Below are positions 52,193-60,618 of a stretch of DNA of 64,000 nt, one piece after another. The DNA comes from Hymenobacter yonginensis (GTDB taxonomy: Bacteria; Bacteroidota; Bacteroidia; Cytophagales; Hymenobacteraceae), in assembly GCF_027625995.1 (NCBI RefSeq), contig NZ_CP115396.1:1612001-1676000 (forward strand). The letters run 5' to 3'. Each line of letters begins with the position of its first letter. Positions within the stretch are counted from its first letter, which is position 1. A program made the position numbers and the translations under genes. The notes under the pieces were generated by a model that was not told where the DNA came from, did no database searches, and was given only the letters and a program-made list of their open reading frames with translations.

Positions 52193-53017
52193 TTATGTGG
52201 CGGGCGTGCCGGGTGCGGGCGGTTGGGTGGGTTCCTCGTGCACGTCGCGGAAGAGCAGCATAGGCAGCAGGCGTTCCTCCTTGTCGGCGTCGAAGCCGCA
52301 GGTGGCCTGGAACTCACGCGGGTTGTGATAGGTGCCGAATAGGTAGTCCCAGAGCGGCAGGTCACCGTAGTTGTGACTGTGCTTCTGGTATTCGTGGTGG
52401 ATGCGGTGCATTTCGGGCCGCTGAAACACGTAGCCGATCCACTGGGGCGTGCGCACGTTGGTGTGGTAGAAGAACTCGCCCAGCGCGGTGCAAAGTGTAT
52501 ATACGGCCCCCGCCGCCGGACTCAGGCCCAGCAGCGTGAACACCAGCAACCCGCCCAGAATGGAGTTGACCGTCATTTCCAGCGGGTGCTTGTAGAAGGA
52601 GGTAATCACCTCGATGCGCCGGGGGCTGTGATGAATCTGGTGAAAGTGCCGCCACAGAAAATCGACGGTATGCCGCCAGCGGTGCCACCAGTAAAACACG
52701 AACGTGGCCACCACATAGGCCAGCACGCCGCCCGCCACCGGCCCCACGTGCCGCGAAAGGTGAAACACCGAGTATTCCGACAGCCACTTTTCCCAACTCA
52801 CGCCCGCCAGCAGCACCACGCCCAGTTGGGCCCCGTTTATGGCCAGCACGCGCAACGGCCACGACGAAATCCGGGGCAGCGGCCAGCCCGGAATCAGCCG
52901 TTCCAGCACGAAGCAGCCGGCAAAGGCCAGCAGAATATAGCCGAGCGTGGGCGGAAAATCCAGCTGAGGCAGGAGGGAAGAACTGTCGCAAACGGACAGC
53001 AGCGTCGTACTAAACAT
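52193..53017 (-). CDS. Fatty acid hydroxylase / sterol desaturase family membrane protein
   Basis: The 274-residue product has four or more hydrophobic segments and the di-iron histidine boxes HRWRH, HQIHHSPRR, and HRIHHEYQKHSHNYG. Members hydroxylate or desaturate fatty acyl or sterol-like lipids with O2. A role in membrane or sphingolipid modification is plausible. A perfect Fnr-type box (TTGAT-N4-ATCAA) lies 59-72 nt before the start, and a Crp/Fnr gene is immediately upstream, so oxygen- or redox-linked control is likely. Confidence 0.9.
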   Translation of the reverse strand: MFSTTLLSVCDSSSLLPQLDFPPTLGYILLAFAGCFVLERLIPGWPLPRISSWPLRVLAINGAQLGVVLLAGVSWEKWLSEYSVFHLSRHVGPVAGGVLAYVVATFVFYWWHRWRHTVDFLWRHFHQIHHSPRRIEVITSFYKHPLEMTVNSILGGLLVFTLLGLSPAAGAVYTLCTALGEFFYHTNVRTPQWIGYVFQRPEMHRIHHEYQKHSHNYGDLPLWDYLFGTYHNPREFQATCGFDADKEERLLPMLLFRDVHEEPTQPPAPGTPAT

Positions 53018-53075
53018 ACAAATCTGAGCTTGGTGAAACCATGCTCAAAGGTGCCCGGGCTGGCGGCGCTTTCTC

Positions 53076-53089
53076 TTGATCTATATCAA
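53076..53089. promoter_or_regulatory. Perfect Fnr-type box upstream of the hydroxylase gene
   Basis: TTGATCTATATCAA matches TTGAT-N4-ATCAA exactly, within the longer palindrome CTTGATCTATATCAAG. The centre is about 65 nt from the hydroxylase start. The Crp/Fnr gene at 53159 ends just upstream. Confidence 0.75.
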
Positions 53090-53090
53090 G

Positions 53091-53144
53091 TTCGTTGTGT
53101 GTAGTTTGTAGCTAATACACGATTCACAAACTACACACAACGAA
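53091..53144. repeat. Facing short-unit repeat element, period 7
   Basis: TTCGTTGTGTGTAGTTTGT (53091-53109) is perfectly complementary to 53126-53144 (19 bp, 16-nt loop). The period-7 pattern ACACAAC, GAACCAC, GCCCTAC, GTCCTAC continues to 53160, through the first bases of the crp stop codon. Confidence 0.85.
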
Positions 53145-53158
53145 CCACGCCCTACGTC

Positions 53159-53722
53159 CTACGCCCGGGCGCGCAGGCGGCTGAGGGTTTCGGGGGTGAG
53201 GCCGAGGTGAGAGGCAATGTGCTTGAGCGGCACGTGCTGGAAGATGGCCGGGAAGTCGCGCAGCAGCAGCTGATAGCGTTCAGCAGCAGACAGCATCCGC
53301 AGATTCAACGCCCGCTGTTCGCTGAGCACATAGTAGCGCTCCGTAAGCACGCGGCCCACAAAGTTGAACTCGGGAAACTGCCGGTACAGTTGCTGCAGCT
53401 GCTCCCACGACAACGACCACAGCACGCAGTCGGTGAGCAGCTCCACGTACTCGTGCGACGGTTGCCGCGAAAAGAAGCTCAGGATGGACACCACAAAGTC
53501 GCCGTCGCGCATAAACCACGCCGATACGTCCTTGCCTTCGTGCAGCGAGTAGCCGCGCACCACCCCGCGCTCCACAAAATACAGCCGCCCGGCTACCTGG
53601 CCCGGCTGCAGCAGTTGATGCCGCCGCGGCAGCTCCTCGCGCCGCACCAGCTGCGTCAGGGCCAGTTGCAGGCCCTCGGAAAGCGGGCAGATGGCCTGGC
53701 ATACCTGCAGAAAAGGGCCCAT
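53159..53722 (-). CDS. Crp/Fnr-family transcriptional regulator
   Basis: The 187-residue product has an N-terminal cyclic-nucleotide-binding-type barrel (LQPGQVAGRLYFVERGVVRG ... DGDFVVSILSFF) and a C-terminal helix-turn-helix (LKHIASHLGLTPETLSRLRA). The recognition helix PETLSRLR keeps the Glu, Ser and Arg of Fnr, which read a TTGA half-site. There is no N-terminal cysteine cluster, so the signal is not a 4Fe-4S centre. It is first in the leftward group and probably binds the Fnr-type box just downstream. Confidence 0.9.
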   Translation of the reverse strand: MGPFLQVCQAICPLSEGLQLALTQLVRREELPRRHQLLQPGQVAGRLYFVERGVVRGYSLHEGKDVSAWFMRDGDFVVSILSFFSRQPSHEYVELLTDCVLWSLSWEQLQQLYRQFPEFNFVGRVLTERYYVLSEQRALNLRMLSAAERYQLLLRDFPAIFQHVPLKHIASHLGLTPETLSRLRARA

Positions 53723-53728
53723 TTACAG

Positions 53729-53855
53729 GGAGGTGAGGATGTGAATGGAATGGTGGGACTGAAATACTGCAACTACAGTCGGTTCAGACCGCCAAGAAAC
53801 GAAGAAAGCAGGCTCGCGGCCTGCTTTCTTCTAAATTCACCTGTCACCTCACTGC
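53729..53855. repeat. Weak facing short-unit repeat element, period about 8
   Basis: GGAGGTGAGGATGTGAAT (from 53729) faces ATTCACCTGTCACCTCAC (from 53835), with some mismatches. It spans the whole gap between the crp start and the DUF2911 stop codon, with a terminator inside. Confidence 0.6.
53801..53831 (-). terminator. Terminator of the DUF2911 gene
   Basis: GAAGAAAGCAGGC, a short loop and GCCTGCTTTCTTC form a stem that reads into T-rich sequence leftward, 25-55 nt after the DUF2911 stop codon. Confidence 0.7.
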
Positions 53856-54773
53856 CTAATACGCTTTGCCCTGCCACTCAATGAGGGCGGTGCGCATGGT
53901 GGGGAGCTGGGATTTGAAGGCTACATCGTCTTTGTCGCCCATCTTGATGGCCTTGCGGCCGTACACGATGGCCGTGTCGTAATCGAGCTTGGACGCCAGC
54001 AGGCGCGCCTTGATCCAGTTGTTGGTGTACACGTCGCGCAGCCGGATAGACTCGTTGATGAAATACAGGGCCCGTTCGGCCTGCAGGTTGTTTTGCACCA
54101 GATAGTCGGCCGCCTGGGCCAGCAGCTGCCAGTCGCCGGGGCGCTGGGCCACGGCCTTTTCGATGCCGGCCACCACCTTGGCCTGCACATTCGTGTCAAT
54201 GTAGAGGCTGACGGTTTTCTTTTCCCAGCTCAGGTTGAGGTGGGCCGAGCCGGGCTTCACGTCGGAAAACCAGTAAAGCAGCGTTTCGTGGAAGGCCGAA
54301 ACTTCGGGTACCACCGGCACGCGCAGCACGTCGTCCTTCGGGTCGTAGCCCTCGGCGCCCCAATGCGTGGTCACGCGGTTGAACACCATGTCCCAGTCTT
54401 GGTCGGAGCGGGGGAAGACGTAGAACGAGTACTTGCCGGCCGGCAGGGTTTTGCCGTTCACTCGCACGGTATCGGCGAAGGTGATGACCGTGTTTTCGTT
54501 GGCGCCCGCCCGCCAGATTTGGCCGTAGGGCACCAGGCCTTCCCAGATAACGCGGTTACGGACGCTGGGAGCATGGTAGTCCAGGTTCACTTCCGACAGG
54601 CCGATGGTGTGCGAGAGCAGCACATGGGGGCTGGCCTGCGGCAAGGGCAGCAGCGAGGCCGGCGGCATAGCCGGGGCAGGTCCGGTCTGGGCCAGGGCGC
54701 CGGAAATAGCCCCCACGCTCAGCAGCAGGCCGCAGATACCGGGAACGACAAGTTGAACGAAAGAACGACGCAT
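53856..54773 (-). CDS. Secreted DUF2911 protein with C-terminal TPR-like helices
   Basis: The 305-residue product has a signal peptide (RRSFVQLVVPGICGLLLSVG ... ALAQT), a DUF2911 domain (VNLDYHAPSVRNRVIWEGL, WRAGANENTVITF, LPAGKYSFYVFP) and helical repeats (DYLVQNNLQAERALYFINES). DUF2911 proteins are common in Bacteroidetes and have no known biochemical role. It is divergent from the his operon. Confidence 0.88.
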   Translation of the reverse strand: MRRSFVQLVVPGICGLLLSVGAISGALAQTGPAPAMPPASLLPLPQASPHVLLSHTIGLSEVNLDYHAPSVRNRVIWEGLVPYGQIWRAGANENTVITFADTVRVNGKTLPAGKYSFYVFPRSDQDWDMVFNRVTTHWGAEGYDPKDDVLRVPVVPEVSAFHETLLYWFSDVKPGSAHLNLSWEKKTVSLYIDTNVQAKVVAGIEKAVAQRPGDWQLLAQAADYLVQNNLQAERALYFINESIRLRDVYTNNWIKARLLASKLDYDTAIVYGRKAIKMGDKDDVAFKSQLPTMRTALIEWQGKAY

Positions 54774-54937
54774 AGGATAGCAACAGATGGCAGGAGGGAA
54801 GCGGGCCGGGAACTAGGCTGATGTAGGAGCAGCAGAAACAATGATGCCAATAATCAGTTTAAGGCAAACGGGAGGGCAAAGGTCCGGGTTCTACAGAATT
54901 TTTGCCGGATTTAATTTCGTTCTGACCGATTCCCGTG

Positions 54938-54945
54938 TACTTTTG
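54938..54945 (+). promoter_or_regulatory. -7 element of the his operon
   Basis: TACTTTTG matches TAnnTTTG exactly, with TTTC as a poor -33 about 19 nt upstream. The transcript would start near 54950, about 14 nt before the leader peptide ATG. Confidence 0.6.
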
Positions 54946-54963
54946 CCCCGCAACTCTGCTTCT

Positions 54964-55089
54964 ATGCCTGCATCTGCCGCGCTTTTCTTCTGCACCAACA
55001 GCCCCGGGGCTGCGTCCGCTACGAGCGGCGCCCTGGTTGGGCTGCGCGCGGCGCATCATCATCTGCACGGCCACCATTCCTCTTTTTAG
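54964..55089 (+). CDS. hisL: his operon leader peptide
   Basis: A 41-residue frame begins MPASAALFFCTNSPGA and ends GLRAAHHHLHGHHSSF. Six histidines in eight residues (HHHLHGHH, codons CAT/CAC), placed between the promoter and hisG, are the mark of a leader peptide whose translation senses charged tRNA-His. The stop codon lies in the loop of a hairpin. It is not expected to have any function as a protein. Confidence 0.85.
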   Translation: MPASAALFFCTNSPGAASATSGALVGLRAAHHHLHGHHSSF

Positions 55090-55095
55090 AGGAAT
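55076..55095 (+). promoter_or_regulatory. Hairpin at the leader-peptide stop codon
   Basis: ATTCCTC-TTTTTA-GAGGAAT is a perfect 7-bp stem with the TAG stop spanning the loop and the 3' stem. Further pairs downstream (GAACC/GGTTC near 55120, GC-rich blocks to 55175) could form alternative structures, but I found no terminator with a clear T-run, so the attenuation mechanism remains open. 55096-55247 holds nothing else recognisable. Confidence 0.5.
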
Positions 55096-55247
55096 GATAC
55101 ACGCATATTGTCCCGTTGGGCGAACCGCCTCAGGTTCCCCGGCCCCCGGAAGTGGTGGCCCCGGCACCCTATTGCCGCCTGCCAGCCCTTTCGCACCTCC
55201 CCAGTCACTCTTCCCGAATTACAGTTAAGCCTTGGCCACTCGGTCAA

Positions 55248-55278
55248 TTCTTACTTGCTAATTCTTAATTACTAATTC
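55248..55278 (+). repeat. Single-arm short-unit repeat, period 7, before hisG
   Basis: Units TTACTTG, CTAATTC, TTAATTA, CTAATTC end 8 nt before the hisG ATG. It has the unit structure of the right arms seen elsewhere, but no left arm was found. Confidence 0.55.
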
Positions 55279-55286
55279 CCCACGAT

Positions 55287-56138
55287 ATGCTCCGTCTGGC
55301 CATCCAGAAATCGGGCCGCTTAAGCGAAGACTCCCAGAACCTGATTCGGGAGTGCGGCATCAGCTTCCTTGCGGCTTCCAGCAAGCTCAAAACCGAAGCC
55401 ACCAACTTCCCCCTCGAAATCCTCTACCTGCGCGACGACGATATTCCCGGCTACGTGCAGGACGGCGTGGCCGACCTGGGCATCGTGGGCCAGAACGTGC
55501 TGGTGGAAGCCGGCTTCCCCAACCTGGAAGTGGAAGGCCTAGGCTTCAGCAAGTGCCGCCTGAGCCTGGCCGTGCCCCGCGCCGCCACCTACGACTCCAT
55601 TGAGGATTTGCAGGGCGTGAACATTGCTACCTCGTACCCGCGCATCCTGGGCGACTACCTCACGGAGCGCGGCGTGAAGGCCAATCTGCACACCATCAGC
55701 GGCTCGGTGGAAATTGCCCCCAGCATCGGGCTGGCCGAGGCCATCTGTGATATTGTGAGCAGTGGCTCCACGCTGCTGGGCAACGGCCTGCGTGAGGTGG
55801 AAACTGTGTTCCGCTCCGAGGCCGTGCTCATTGCCAACCAGAACCTGAGCGCCGAGAAAAAGGAGCTGCTCGAGCAGCTGCAGTTCCGGATGCAGGCCGT
55901 GCGCCGCGCCCGTCGCAACAAGTACATCATCCTCAACGCCCCCGTGGCGGCCCTGGATGCGGTAAAGCAGCTGCTGCCCGGCATCAAGTCGCCCACCGTT
56001 ACGCCGCTGGCCGAGGAAGGCTGGGTATCGGTGCAGTCGGTGGTAAACGAGGACGACTTCTGGCACATCACCAGCCAGCTCAAAGCCGTCGGCGCCGAAG
56101 GGATTCTGGTTCTCCCGATTGAGAAAATGATTAGTTGA
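55287..56138 (+). CDS. hisG: ATP phosphoribosyltransferase, long form
   Basis: This is the first enzyme of histidine synthesis (ATP + PRPP). At 283 residues it is the long form with its own C-terminal ACT-like regulatory domain (near 210-283), the site of histidine feedback inhibition. Visible are MLRLAIQKSGRLSEDSQNLI, LGIVGQNVL, EVEGLGFSKCRLSLAVP and IVSSGSTLLGNGLREVE. It is the first enzyme gene of the operon behind the leader peptide. Confidence 0.96.
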   Translation: MLRLAIQKSGRLSEDSQNLIRECGISFLAASSKLKTEATNFPLEILYLRDDDIPGYVQDGVADLGIVGQNVLVEAGFPNLEVEGLGFSKCRLSLAVPRAATYDSIEDLQGVNIATSYPRILGDYLTERGVKANLHTISGSVEIAPSIGLAEAICDIVSSGSTLLGNGLREVETVFRSEAVLIANQNLSAEKKELLEQLQFRMQAVRRARRNKYIILNAPVAALDAVKQLLPGIKSPTVTPLAEEGWVSVQSVVNEDDFWHITSQLKAVGAEGILVLPIEKMIS

Positions 56139-56231
56139 ATGGCTTAATGGCTGAATTGTTAAATGGTTGAATTGTGCCAGGACTTCCTGAACGACCAACC
56201 ATTTAACCATACAACAATTCATCAATTCAAC
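56134..56231. repeat. Facing short-unit repeat element, period 8 (hisG/hisD)
   Basis: Left units are TTGAATGG, CTTAATGG, CTGAATTG, TTAAATGG, TTGAATTG; right units are CAACCATT, TAACCATA, CAACAATT, CATCAATT, CAAC. The left arm begins within the last bases of hisG (TTGA contains its TGA stop) and the right arm ends 3 nt before the hisD ATG. Confidence 0.85.
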
Positions 56232-56234
56232 CTC

Positions 56235-57536
56235 ATGAACATCTTCCAATATCCATCCCAGCCGGAGTGGGCGGCGCTGCAGCAGCGGGCGGCCCAGCAG
56301 CAGGCCCAGGACGTGGAGCAGCGCGTGCAGCAGATTTTCGAGGACGTACGCCAGCGCGGCGATGCAGCCCTGCTCGACTACGCCCGGCAGTTCGACGGGG
56401 CCGACCTCTCTAGTGGTCTGCGCGTGGGGCCCGAGGAACTGGCAGCCGCCGCGGCCCAGGTGCCGGCGGAGTTGCAAACGGCTATCCGGCAGGCGCACGC
56501 CAACATTCTGCGGTTCCACAAAGCGCAAATCCCGCAGGAGGAGCGCGTGGAAACCATGCCGGGTGTTACGTGCTGGCGGCGGGCGGTGCCCGTGCAGCGC
56601 GTGGGCCTCTACATTCCGGGCGGATCGGCTCCGCTGTTCAGCACGTTGCTGATGCTGGGCGTACCGGCCAAGCTGGCCGGCTGCCCCGAAATCGTGCTCT
56701 GCACCCCGCCCCAGAAGGACGGGTCGGTGAACCCCATCATCCTGTTCACGGCCCAGTTGCTGGGTATTAGCACCATCGTGAAAGCCGGCGGTGCCCAGGC
56801 CGTGGCCGCGCTGAGCGGCGGTACGGATTCGGTGCCGGCCGTGGACAAGATATTCGGCCCCGGCAACCGCTACGTGACGGCCGCCAAGCAGCTGGCCACC
56901 CGCTACGGCGTGGCCATTGATATGCCGGCTGGCCCATCTGAAGTGCTGGTTATTGCCGATGAATCCGCCACGCCGGCCTTTGTGGCCGCCGACCTGCTCA
57001 GCCAGGCCGAGCACGGCCCCGACTCGCAGGTGATTCTGCTGTCGGACTCCCTGTCGATGCTGGAGCAGACCAAAGCTGAGGTGGAGCGCCAGCTGCGCGA
57101 GCTGCCCCGGGCCGAGGTGGCCGCCCAGGCTCTTACCGAAAGTCGCGCCATTCTGCTGCGCACGCCGGAGGAAATGCTGTACTTCTCGAACCAGTACGCG
57201 CCCGAGCACCTGATTCTGGCCGTAAAAAATCCGGAACAGCTGGCCGAAGGCGTGACCAACGCCGGTTCCGTGTTCCTGGGCCACCTCACCCCAGAAGCCG
57301 TGGGCGACTACGCCTCGGGCACCAACCACACGCTGCCCACCAACGGCTACGCCCGCAACTACAGCGGCGTGTCGCTTGATTCGTTTCTGAAGAAAATTAC
57401 CTTCCAGCGCCTCACCTCCGAAGGCCTGCTGAACGTGGGCCCCGTGGTAGAAACCATGGCCGAAGCCGAAGGCCTCCGCGCCCACGCCCGCGCCGTCACC
57501 CTCCGTCTGGAAGCCCTGGCCGGCGGGGAGGAATAA
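56235..57536 (+). CDS. hisD: Histidinol dehydrogenase
   Basis: This zinc enzyme performs the last two oxidations of the pathway. ATG 56235 gives 433 residues. It has YIPGGSAPLFSTLLMLGVPA, the FGPGNRYVTAAKQ block, DMPAGPSEVLVIAD, the zinc and catalytic region LSQAEHGPDSQV, and YAPEHLIL ... SGTNHTLPT. It is the second gene of the operon. Confidence 0.97.
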   Translation: MNIFQYPSQPEWAALQQRAAQQQAQDVEQRVQQIFEDVRQRGDAALLDYARQFDGADLSSGLRVGPEELAAAAAQVPAELQTAIRQAHANILRFHKAQIPQEERVETMPGVTCWRRAVPVQRVGLYIPGGSAPLFSTLLMLGVPAKLAGCPEIVLCTPPQKDGSVNPIILFTAQLLGISTIVKAGGAQAVAALSGGTDSVPAVDKIFGPGNRYVTAAKQLATRYGVAIDMPAGPSEVLVIADESATPAFVAADLLSQAEHGPDSQVILLSDSLSMLEQTKAEVERQLRELPRAEVAAQALTESRAILLRTPEEMLYFSNQYAPEHLILAVKNPEQLAEGVTNAGSVFLGHLTPEAVGDYASGTNHTLPTNGYARNYSGVSLDSFLKKITFQRLTSEGLLNVGPVVETMAEAEGLRAHARAVTLRLEALAGGEE

Positions 57537-57550
57537 GTATAGGATTAACA

Positions 57551-57676
57551 GTAGAACGTCATGCTTGATCTAGCGTCCGCTTGTCGAAGCATCTCGCTTG
57601 CCGAAGCCAAAACGACAACCGCTCTATAGCCCAGGGTTTGAACCCTGGGCTACTGAACTGCCGCCGGCCGTTCTAC
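57551..57676. repeat. Composite REP-like repeat block (hisD/hisC gap)
   Basis: GTAGAACG (57551) and CGTTCTAC (57669-57676) bound the block. Inside are GTCATGCTTGATC ... GTCGAAGCATCTCGC, a repeat type common in Hymenobacter, and a hairpin TAGCCCAGGGTT/AACCCTGGGCTA (57627-57652). No frame is present. Confidence 0.7.
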
Positions 57677-57716
57677 AAAATCCGTGAAATCCGAATAATC
57701 CGTTTAAATCCGTGAT
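57677..57716 (+). repeat. Single-arm repeat, period 9, before hisC
   Basis: AAATCCGTG, AAATCCGAA, TAATCCGTT, TAAATCCGTG end 2 nt before the hisC ATG. A related inverse copy follows the histone-like gene at 22203. Confidence 0.7.
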
Positions 57717-57718
57717 TC

Positions 57719-58771
57719 ATGTTCAACCTCGATAGCCTCGTACGCCCCAACCTGCGGGATATGAAGCCCTACTCGTCGGCCCGCGACGAATTTCAGGGCG
57801 AGGCCCAGGTCATGCTCGACGCCAACGAGAACAGCCTCGGCAGCGCCGGCCCCGACCAGTTCAACCGCTACCCCGACCCGCTGCAGCGCGCCGTGAAGCA
57901 GGAGCTGGCCCAACTCAAAGCCGTACGTCCCGAGCAGATTTTCCTCGGCAACGGCTCCGATGAAGCCATCGACCTGCTGGTGCGCCTCACCTGCGTCCCC
58001 GGCCACGACAGCCTGCTCATCCTGCCGCCCACTTACGGCATGTACGAGGTGGCCGCCAACCTGAATGATGTGCGCGTGGAGCGCCTGCAGCTGACGCCCG
58101 ACTTCCAGCTCTCGCCCGAAATCGTGGCCGGTGTGCTGGCTTCGGATGCCAAAATTGTGTGGCTCTGCTCGCCCAACAACCCCACCGGCAACCTGCTTCA
58201 CGCCGAAGCCATCGAGGAAATTCTGCGCGGTTTCCGCGGGCTGGTGGTGGTAGATGAGGCCTACGCCGATTTCGCCGCCGCCCCCAGCTGGACCACCCGT
58301 CTGGCTGAATTTCCTAACCTAGTGGTGCTGCAAACCTTCTCGAAGGCTTGGGGTCTGGCCGGTCTGCGCCTGGGCATGGCCTTCGCCTCGCCGGAAATTA
58401 TCGGCTACCTCAACAAAATCAAGCCGCCCTACAACGTGTCGGAAGCTACGCAGCGTTTCGCCCTGCAGGCCCTGCGCGACGCCGACCGGTTCGAGGCGCT
58501 ACGCCAGCAGCTGCTGGTAGGCCGCGACTGGCTGGCCGAGCGCCTGCCCGCGCTGCCCATCGTGGCGGAGGTTTTCCCCTCGGATGCCAACTTCCTCCTG
58601 GTGCGTTTCCGTCCCGATGCCACGGCCGTGTACGATTTCCTGGTCGCCCGGGGCATTATCGTGCGCAACCGCACCACCCAGCCCGGCTGTGTCGGCACGC
58701 TCCGCCTCACCGTAGGCACCCCCGCCGAGAACGAGCTGCTGCTCCAGGCCCTGCGGGAGTTTGCGGGGTAG
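57719..58771 (+). CDS. hisC: Histidinol-phosphate aminotransferase
   Basis: This PLP enzyme converts imidazole acetol-P to histidinol-P. At 350 residues it has LDANENSLG, FLGNGSDEAIDLL, SPNNPTGNLL, VVDEAYADFA and the PLP lysine in FSKAWGLAGLRLGMA, and ends with RLTVGTPAENELLL. It is the third his gene. Confidence 0.96.
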   Translation: MFNLDSLVRPNLRDMKPYSSARDEFQGEAQVMLDANENSLGSAGPDQFNRYPDPLQRAVKQELAQLKAVRPEQIFLGNGSDEAIDLLVRLTCVPGHDSLLILPPTYGMYEVAANLNDVRVERLQLTPDFQLSPEIVAGVLASDAKIVWLCSPNNPTGNLLHAEAIEEILRGFRGLVVVDEAYADFAAAPSWTTRLAEFPNLVVLQTFSKAWGLAGLRLGMAFASPEIIGYLNKIKPPYNVSEATQRFALQALRDADRFEALRQQLLVGRDWLAERLPALPIVAEVFPSDANFLLVRFRPDATAVYDFLVARGIIVRNRTTQPGCVGTLRLTVGTPAENELLLQALREFAG

Positions 58772-58845
58772 TATATATAAGGAGTAAAGCAGTTTCACGG
58801 TTCGTACTCCCGAGCACTTTCGCCACTCCTTCCGAATTACTGACA

Positions 58846-59442
58846 ATGAAAACAGCTTCGCCAGTTCGGTTCAAGGATCAGAACAAAATTCTTCGACACT
58901 TTCAGCAGTGCATTTCGGTGTGCTGTCCTAAGTGTGAAAAGAAGGCGGAGGTTTCCACGGACTTCACATCATACCACAGCCACCTTTATTGCCCGAGCTG
59001 CTTTTATCAGTCGGACAAGCCATTGGTGTGTTTTGATATGGTGGTGAAGGAGTATTGCAAACGGTGCAACTTCAGGATTGTGGTGGAAACGCCAGAGGTC
59101 AGGCACAAGAAGGAAGCCATCAAAGTCCGGTGCCCCGATTGCGGCTGTGAGGAATCATACAAGCCGACGTACATCGAACACGTAGGCTATTCTTACAACT
59201 TTGATGGCGTCGATCCTTTTTTTCAACTGCCGCTCTGGTATCAGGCTCCCTTCAAAGACGAACTGCTTTGGGCCTATGGTCCGGAGCACTTGCTTTATCT
59301 GGAGGAGTACATTGGAGCTAAGCTGCGGGAACGGAATCAACCGCGTTACACGACGATGGTGGAGCGGCTGCCGCAGTTTATCAAATCCGCCAAAAACCGG
59401 GATGCGCTGCTGAAACTGCTGGAACGCATGAAGCTGAAGTAA
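58846..59442 (+). CDS. Multi-zinc-ribbon protein inserted in the his operon
   Basis: ATG 58846 gives 198 residues. At least four cysteine pairs (CCPKC, CPSC, CKRC, CPDC with CGC) in the first 105 residues suggest two zinc ribbons. The remainder is a helical domain (LPLWYQAPFKDELLWAYGPE ... LPQFIKSAKNRDALLKLLER). It is no histidine enzyme. Codon use is less GC-biased than in the his genes. It lies between hisC and hisB in the same direction with no terminator, so it is probably co-transcribed. It may bind nucleic acid. Confidence 0.8.
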   Translation: MKTASPVRFKDQNKILRHFQQCISVCCPKCEKKAEVSTDFTSYHSHLYCPSCFYQSDKPLVCFDMVVKEYCKRCNFRIVVETPEVRHKKEAIKVRCPDCGCEESYKPTYIEHVGYSYNFDGVDPFFQLPLWYQAPFKDELLWAYGPEHLLYLEEYIGAKLRERNQPRYTTMVERLPQFIKSAKNRDALLKLLERMKLK

Positions 59443-59505
59443 TCATCAGCTGACTTACATTTTGTACTGCTAACCCTGTCGTTGGATGACAGGCTTGACC
59501 AACTC

Positions 59506-60618
59506 ATGAAAAAAGTACTCTTCATTGACCGCGACGGGACCATCCTCATCGAGCCGCCGACGGATTTTCAGGTGGACGCGCTGACGCGAGAAAAATTTCA
59601 GTTTGTGCCCGGTGCCATCACCGGCCTCTCGCGCATTGCCCGCGAGCTGGATTACGAGCTGGTGCTGGTGAGCAACCAGGACGGCCTCGGCACCGCCAGC
59701 TACCCGGAGGATACCTTCTGGCCAGCGCACAATATGATGTTCGACGTGCTGCGCTCGGAAGGAGTGGAGTTCGTGCGCGAGCACATCGACCGGAGCTTCC
59801 AGCACGAGAACCTGCCCACCCGCAAGCCCGGCACCGGCATGCTCACCCAGTACCTGGGCGAGGGCAGCGGCTATGACCTCACCAACTCCTTCGTCATCGG
59901 CGACCGGCTGACCGACGTGGAGCTGGCCCAGAACCTGGGCTGCCAGTCCATCCTGCTGAAGCCGGAAGGGGAGGGCGACGACCGCGCCGCGCTGACCACC
60001 ATGAGCTGGGAAAAAATATACCAGTTTCTGCGGCTGCCCGCCCGCACCGCCGTGGTACAACGCGACACCAACGAAACCAAAATCAGCATCGAGCTGAACC
60101 TTGACGGCAACGGCCGCCCCGAGATGCACACCGGCCTGGGCTTCTTCGACCACATGCTCGACCAGCTCAGCAAGCACTCGGGCGTGGATATGAAAATCAC
60201 CGTACAGGGTGACCTGCACATCGACGAGCACCACACCATTGAGGACACGGCCATTGCCCTGGGCGAAGCCTTCACCCAAGCCCTCGGCGACAAGCGCGGC
60301 CTGGCCCGCTACGGCTTCCTGCTGCCCATGGACGACGTGCTGGCCCAGGCCGCCATCGACTTCTCGGGCCGCCCCTGGATTGTGTGGGACGCCGAGTTCA
60401 AGCGCGAGAAAGTAGGGGATATGCCCTGTGAAATGTTTTACCATTTCTTCAAGAGCTTCTCCGACGCCGCCCGCTGCAACCTCAACATCAAAGCCGAGGG
60501 CCAGAACGAGCACCACAAGATTGAAGCCATTTTCAAGGCCGTAGCCAAGTCCATCAAAATGGCCCTGGTGCGCGACGCCGGCCGCATGGAAATCCCCAGC
60601 ACGAAAGGTGTTTTGTAG
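59506..60618 (+). CDS. hisB: Bifunctional histidinol-phosphatase / imidazoleglycerol-phosphate dehydratase
   Basis: ATG 59506 gives 370 residues (TTG 59482 would add 8). The N-terminal HAD phosphatase has [13 protein letters not shown] and a Gly-Asp acidic motif in [12 protein letters not shown]. The C-terminal dehydratase has [12 protein letters not shown], the manganese motif [15 protein letters not shown], and [15 protein letters not shown]. It performs steps 6 and 8 of the pathway. Confidence 0.97.
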   Translation: MKKVLFIDRDGTILIEPPTDFQVDALTREKFQFVPGAITGLSRIARELDYELVLVSNQDGLGTASYPEDTFWPAHNMMFDVLRSEGVEFVREHIDRSFQHENLPTRKPGTGMLTQYLGEGSGYDLTNSFVIGDRLTDVELAQNLGCQSILLKPEGEGDDRAALTTMSWEKIYQFLRLPARTAVVQRDTNETKISIELNLDGNGRPEMHTGLGFFDHMLDQLSKHSGVDMKITVQGDLHIDEHHTIEDTAIALGEAFTQALGDKRGLARYGFLLPMDDVLAQAAIDFSGRPWIVWDAEFKREKVGDMPCEMFYHFFKSFSDAARCNLNIKAEGQNEHHKIEAIFKAVAKSIKMALVRDAGRMEIPSTKGVL

